NCBI RefSeq assembly: GCF_003943815.1 | Contig: NZ_RJNA01000004.1 | Location: 115,286-158,914 of the forward strand | DNA length: 43,629 nt | DNA from: Streptococcus cristatus | Lineage (GTDB): Bacteria; Bacillota; Bacilli; Lactobacillales; Streptococcaceae | Direction: 5' to 3' | Shown here: positions 43,481 to 43,629 of the stretch, one piece after another | Layout: each line of letters begins with the position of its first letter | Position numbering within the stretch: the stretch's first letter is position 1 | Notes under the pieces: generated by a model | What the model was told of the DNA's origin: nothing | Seen by the model: the letters and a program-made list of their open reading frames with translations, nothing else | Databases searched by the model: none | Made by a program: the position numbers and the translations under genes

Positions 43481-43540
43481 TCCATATTTTAGACTTAGCT
43501 TGATTTTGAATAAGATACCTCATCAACAAAGAACGAGATT

Positions 43541-43629
43541 GGGACAGAAATCGGTAATTCGTTAGAATTCGATTTCGTCGTCCCACCTCCGCACAGTTGA
43601 GTAGGGCTGTAAAAGCTGATGAAATCAGC
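43541..43629 (+). repeat. Palindromic streptococcal extragenic repeat, cut by the window end
   Basis: A nested hairpin: GGGAC (43541), GAAATCG (43547), AATTC (43556), loop GTTA, GAATT (43565), CGATTTC (43570), GTCCC (43580-43584). A second hairpin, GCTGAT-GAA-ATCAGC, lies at 43615-43629. From memory, close copies of the stretch around GAGTAGGGCTGTAAAAGCTG are frequent in streptococcal intergenic regions. It may also terminate the DUF951 transcript. Confidence 0.6.

Overview
The window is the replication-origin region of a Streptococcus of the mitis/sanguinis group. Support comes from the order rlmH-htrA-parB-dnaA-dnaN with DnaA boxes, from comCDE lying between tRNA-Arg and tRNA-Glu, from a streptococcal ECF transporter operon and from two LysM wall proteins. 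The competence pheromone encoded by comC (predicted mature peptide DLRNIFLKIKFKKK) matches, as I recall it, the pherotype reported for S. cristatus (S. crista). That species call rests on memory and one peptide.

Layout. (1) 1-3.4 kb is the integrase end of an integrative element (prophage, phage-inducible island or small ICE): a leftward operon of unknown small genes, divergent Cro-like and CI-like regulators with paired operators, and a tyrosine integrase that stops just before the rpsD terminator. The rest of the element lies left of the window. (2) 3.4-12.4 kb holds leftward housekeeping units: rpsD; a TPP-riboswitch-controlled thiamine-precursor ABC operon; a HAD phosphatase; and gdpP-rplI-dnaB-veg. 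(3) 12.7-21.1 kb is also leftward: mnmG, mnmA, LysM protein 1, a YfhO-family membrane protein and an ABC-F ATPase. (4) trpS and guaB run rightward and converge on yaaA-recF. (5) 25.8-32.2 kb is a rightward unit of two M16 peptidase homologues, a RodZ-like protein, pgsA and ecfA1-ecfA2-ecfT, with two parS sites inside coding sequence. (6) LysM protein 2 converges on sdaAB-sdaAA. (7) tRNA-Asn/tRNA-Glu, comE-comD-comC and tRNA-Arg follow. (8) The origin is spread over three intergenic regions (rlmH/htrA, parB/dnaA, dnaA/dnaN), followed by a DUF951 gene and a palindromic repeat cut by the window edge.

The genes connect in several ways. ParB (39.5 kb) would load on the parS sites at 27.2 and 29.9 kb to organise the origin. 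DnaA acts at boxes that also overlap the promoters of dnaA, htrA and rlmH. HtrA, ComCDE and the CiaR-like site link surface proteolysis with competence. MnmG and MnmA modify the same tRNA wobble uridine.

The least explained signal is a family of helically phased TTTACA/TGTAAA half-sites in intergenic DNA at 12.6, 16.0, 21.25, 24.1 and 39.45 kb. Three exact copies of the palindrome TTTACA-N4-TGTAAA occur where about 0.01 would be expected by chance. One array lies between the 3' ends of convergent genes, which argues against a plain promoter operator. Other notable points are a 21-bp DnaA-box palindrome duplicated at identical spacing before the -10 boxes of htrA and dnaA, probable leaderless starts for rlmH and parB, a DnaA-trio unwinding motif, and a 28-bp repeat shared by the integrase leader and a putative small RNA locus. 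No CRISPR array, rRNA gene or transposase was seen.
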